DNA of 22,528 nucleotides, taken from the IMG/VR virus record IMGVR_UViG_3300047444_000100, positions 1-22,528 of that record; one strand, written 5' to 3'. The notes beneath the pieces were generated by a model. That model ran no database searches, was not told the origin of the DNA, and saw nothing but the letters and a program-made list of their open reading frames with translations. Below are positions 20,891-22,528 of the stretch, piece by piece. How positions within the stretch are numbered: the stretch's first letter is position 1; each line of letters starts with the position of its first letter. A program made the translations under genes and the position numbers. This DNA comes from a virus.

Positions 20891-21096
20891 TTGGGTCCCC
20901 GAAGACTCCAGTGCAATGCTGGAGCCTCGTTTCCCTCATATCCCGAGGGATTCTGAGGATGTGTCTTGGCAAAAGGATTGGAAGTCTCCCTCTCTCCTTC
21001 TGGTCCTCCCAAGGCGCATCCTCAGAATTAGTCGAATTTGCTGGACCTTAGAAAGTTGCTTTTGAAACGCCCGTGGAAAAAACTGGAAAATTTTTT
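20891..21096 (+). other. Non-coding stretch after the nrd operon
   Basis: No convincing gene. A hairpin CTCCAG-TGCAATG-CTGGAG occurs at 20907-20925. A 49-aa frame from 20919 to 21065 lacks a ribosome binding site and is not counted. An A-rich segment (about 21076-21096) leads into the terminator. Confidence 0.5.
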
Positions 21097-21117
21097 AGGG
21101 GGTACCCCTCGTTTTTT
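21097..21117 (+). terminator. Rho-independent terminator of the nrdBA operon
   Basis: AGGGG-GTA-CCCCT followed by CG and six T. The stem is short (5 bp) but GC-rich and the U-tract is good. It would end the nrdB-nrdA-43-aa transcript. Confidence 0.55.
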
Positions 21118-21135
21118 GGATTATCAAGGTTGCAC

Positions 21136-21206
21136 TTGGCTGTCGTCTACGTTGGAAAGACAACTACCTCGGGTAGGAGACACTGGTTCGATTCCAGTTC
21201 AGCCTG
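21136..21206 (+). tRNA. tRNA-like element, degenerate, no normal anticodon loop
   Basis: A 71-nt partial cloverleaf. The T-arm is canonical: ACTGG-TTCGATT-CCAGT (21182-21198). The D-arm is good: GTCT-ACGTTGGAA-AGAC (21145-21161) with A14, G18-G19 and A21 equivalents and a T at the position of U8. The acceptor pairs GGCTG with CAGCC, with mismatches and one extra base. The anticodon arm is CTACC-TCG-GGTAG, a 3-nt loop where 7 are needed; the 5-nt variable loop is normal. No CCA is encoded. I read it as a decayed tRNA, a tRNA mimic or an att site derived from a tRNA; a functional tRNA is unlikely. Confidence 0.35.
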
Positions 21207-21437
21207 CTACACCCCTGTTTTTCCCCTATCTCTATCCCATTTCGGGTATAGATTCCCCCTGATTCGGACCTGGGTCGCACATAGCACCCTGCGGTACCCT
21301 CAGGAATACCGATTCCAGTCCCTGTAGCACGCCTAGAAACCGCTGGCGGGCATTTCACCTCCGGGTTTAACCCTTCGTTCCCTCCGGGCCGTTCTAGCGC
21401 CCCTGTAGCCATTCGGCTATCCATCGTTTTATCCCCC
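21207..21437 (+). other. Structured, C/T-rich non-coding stretch
   Basis: No gene is supported here. Several small palindromes occur: CTATCCC...GGGTATAG (about 21233-21252), GGGTTTAACCC (21363-21373) and a perfect TAGCC-ATTC-GGCTA hairpin (21406-21419) 18 nt before the HNH gene. CCTCCGGG occurs twice. This may be a folded 5' leader. Confidence 0.4.
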
Positions 21438-21929
21438 ATGACTACCAAAACAAACAGAGCCTTTGCTCAAAAGGCCATAGGTCACCTGTACAAACCGTAT
21501 GGTGACTCCCGTTCGTGCCTCTATTGCCAGTGCCGATACCCTGAACACAAAGACCATACGCCCGCACTAGCTCGCGTAATGGCTAGAGGTTCCCAGGCGT
21601 ACCGTGAGGCAAACATCCCATTGCTGCTAGTTCACGCCTGTGCTGAGTGCAACCTGAGCCTCAATGCAAGGCCTTTGGATACCCTGGAAGCTAGGACCGT
21701 ATGGCTATACAAGGACGTTCAGAAGAAACTACGTGCCAAGCGCCTATCAGGTGACTGGACACAGGACGAACTAAACGACCTGGGCAACACCTTGCGTTCC
21801 TTGGTCCAGGTACACACGAACAGACGTGACTACCTAATCGAACGCTTACAAGGCCTGAGCAACACCATCACCTTTTACGATGACGAAGGGTGGCCCAGTG
21901 CCTGTAGCACCGATGAGGTAGCTGTGTGA
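21438..21929 (+). CDS. HNH-type endonuclease-like protein
   Basis: A 163-aa protein with a zinc-binding treble-clef layout. CLYCQCRYPEHKDHTPALAR gives a Cys pair and a DH, and LLLVHACAECNLSLNARPLD gives a second Cys pair and the Asn of an HNH motif. The C-terminal half is helical and charged (LEARTVWLYKDVQKKLRAKR). The DH...C-x-x-CN order is found in small HNH proteins of phages, where they act as homing or packaging-associated nucleases. No good ribosome binding site precedes the ATG (TATCCCCC), which may follow from the folded leader. It is read rightward, opposite to its right-hand neighbours. Confidence 0.65.
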   Translation: MTTKTNRAFAQKAIGHLYKPYGDSRSCLYCQCRYPEHKDHTPALARVMARGSQAYREANIPLLLVHACAECNLSLNARPLDTLEARTVWLYKDVQKKLRAKRLSGDWTQDELNDLGNTLRSLVQVHTNRRDYLIERLQGLSNTITFYDDEGWPSACSTDEVAV

Positions 21930-21948
21930 TGGACCATACAAAGTAAAA

Positions 21949-21971
21949 AACCCCAGGGGTTACCTAGGGTT
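21949..21971. terminator. Bidirectional terminator between convergent genes
   Basis: A 9-bp stem with one G-U pair and a 5-nt loop lies between the rightward HNH gene and the leftward genes beyond. Read leftward, it runs straight into six T, a strong terminator. Read rightward, CTTTGGTTT follows, which is weaker. Confidence 0.7.
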
Positions 21972-21992
21972 CTTTGGTTTGTACGGTATCGA

Positions 21993-22217
21993 TCATACTG
22001 GCTTTACTGCACGTTCAGTAATGACTTTGAGTAGTGAGAGGAACCCATGCTGCGTGGTAGCTGCACCGATAGCTGTATCGTCACTCATGCGACGCCCACA
22101 AGCAAACTTACGGGACAAGGTAGCGTCACATGCCGTGAGCTTGCGGGCCGATACCTTGATAGCAGCGATACCCGTAAGGGCTTCAATCGATGTAGGGGCC
22201 ACAATCAACGTGTTCAT
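21993..22217 (-). CDS. Hypothetical protein (74 aa)
   Basis: A 74-aa Ala/Thr/Ser-rich basic protein starting MNTLIVAPTSIEALTGIAAI with two Cys. AAGGATG stands before the ATG at 22217, which overlaps the stop of the 37-aa ORF upstream (ATGA). It ends 22 nt before the terminator. No family is recognised; it might belong to the structural or packaging block expected beyond the window, but nothing in the sequence shows this. Confidence 0.55.
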   Translation of the reverse strand: MNTLIVAPTSIEALTGIAAIKVSARKLTACDATLSRKFACGRRMSDDTAIGAATTQHGFLSLLKVITERAVKPV

Positions 22218-22327
22218 TTTGCATCCTTGTTATACGTAGTGAAGTGACCATTGGCATACGTGGCACTAGAGGTTCCACATGCAACCCTTAGGACCTGTAG
22301 GGCATTGACTATTTGTTCTAGGGTCAT
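22214..22327 (-). CDS. Small ORF (37 aa), translationally coupled
   Basis: A 37-aa frame (MTLEQIVNALQVLRVACGTS and on) whose ATG overlaps the stop of the upstream gene (ATGA) and whose TGA overlaps the next ATG. The N-terminus is an amphipathic helix and the rest is polar. The double overlap and exact fit are the main support. Confidence 0.5.
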   Translation of the reverse strand: MTLEQIVNALQVLRVACGTSSATYANGHFTTYNKDAK

Positions 22328-22528
22328 ACATCAATCACCACGTTGGCAAGGAACCCTGAGGTATCCACAGTTACGTTAGGCGGGATACGGTCCATACGGA
22401 GACCCAAGGAACCGCCAACGATACCCGAACGAATCTTAGCCAACACCCCTGGGAACATATCGCTATTGGCGAGCATTCCGTACTTCGGGTGTTGTCTAGC
22501 TGCGTTCATATCCACATGCGAGCGCTTG
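22324..22528 (-). CDS. Hypothetical protein, cut by the window edge
   Basis: The frame is open to the right edge, so only the last 67 or so codons are seen. A GTG at 22515 or an ATG two codons later could be starts but have no clear site, so a longer gene is likely. Visible parts: MNAARQHPKYGMLANSDMFP, LAKIRSGIVGGSLGLRMDRI and a C-terminal NVTVDTSGFLANVVIDV, which suggests a beta-rich end. No family is recognised. Confidence 0.5.
   Translation of the reverse strand, partial: KRSHVDMNAARQHPKYGMLANSDMFPGVLAKIRSGIVGGSLGLRMDRIPPNVTVDTSGFLANVVIDV

Noticed and set aside
20775-21065. 96-codon plus-strand frame after nrdA
   Set aside because: It overlaps the better-supported 43-aa ORF, has no ribosome binding site and ends at the terminator; a 49-aa internal version is equally unsupported.
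1-22528. CRISPR arrays, rRNA genes, insertion sequences
   Set aside because: No regularly spaced repeats, rRNA-like sequence or transposase was seen on either strand.

Overview
The window looks like part of the genome of a temperate, T7-like (Autographiviridae-type) podovirus of a proteobacterium that also carries a plasmid maintenance module. In short, it is a candidate phage-plasmid. The phage identity rests on an 826-aa single-subunit RNA polymerase ending in FAFA, a gp4-like zinc/TOPRIM/helicase primase-helicase, a family A DNA polymerase with exonuclease domain, a gp2.5-like single-stranded-DNA-binding protein, endonuclease I and a gp6-like exonuclease. No terminase, capsid or tail gene is recognisable here. 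The host is not certain; perfect E. coli-type DnaA boxes, sigma70-like promoters and purine-rich ribosome binding sites fit Proteobacteria.

Layout. (1) 1-2010, plasmid module, read leftward: parA, a ribbon-helix-helix partition partner and a winged-helix protein (candidate replication initiator or regulator), all overlapping. At its end lies a compact origin-like region (290-437) with two perfect DnaA boxes, three 17-bp iterons and three AT-rich repeats. A Cys-rich lipoprotein gene follows. (2) 2172-3749, leftward: a second ribbon-helix-helix protein, a small hydrophobic protein and a tyrosine recombinase with its own promoter. (3) 3759-17582: one leftward cluster of about 25 tightly packed genes (ATGA, TGATG, TAATG overlaps). 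It starts at a near-consensus sigma70 promoter in front of the RNA polymerase gene and ends at a strong terminator at 3759-3782. It encodes transcription, replication, recombination and nucleotide metabolism (ThyX, MazG-like, dATP/dGTP diphosphohydrolase-like), an RNA-ligase-like protein and an HNH endonuclease. (4) 17560-18056: a divergent regulatory region with a 25-bp palindromic operator candidate, a T3-like promoter candidate and a 22-bp inverted repeat. (5) 18057-21117, rightward: nrdB, nrdA, a small membrane protein and a terminator. (6) 21136-21929: a degenerate tRNA-like element, a structured non-coding stretch and an HNH-type gene read rightward. (7) 21949-22528: a bidirectional terminator and three overlapping leftward genes of unknown function, the last cut by the window edge.

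How it may work together (inference): in the quiescent state the element would persist as a plasmid using the iteron origin, Rep-like protein and ParA/RHH partition. The recombinase would integrate it or resolve dimers. On induction the host polymerase would make the phage RNA polymerase, which then drives the 14-kb replication operon, while RNR, ThyX and the pyrophosphohydrolases rebuild the dNTP pool.
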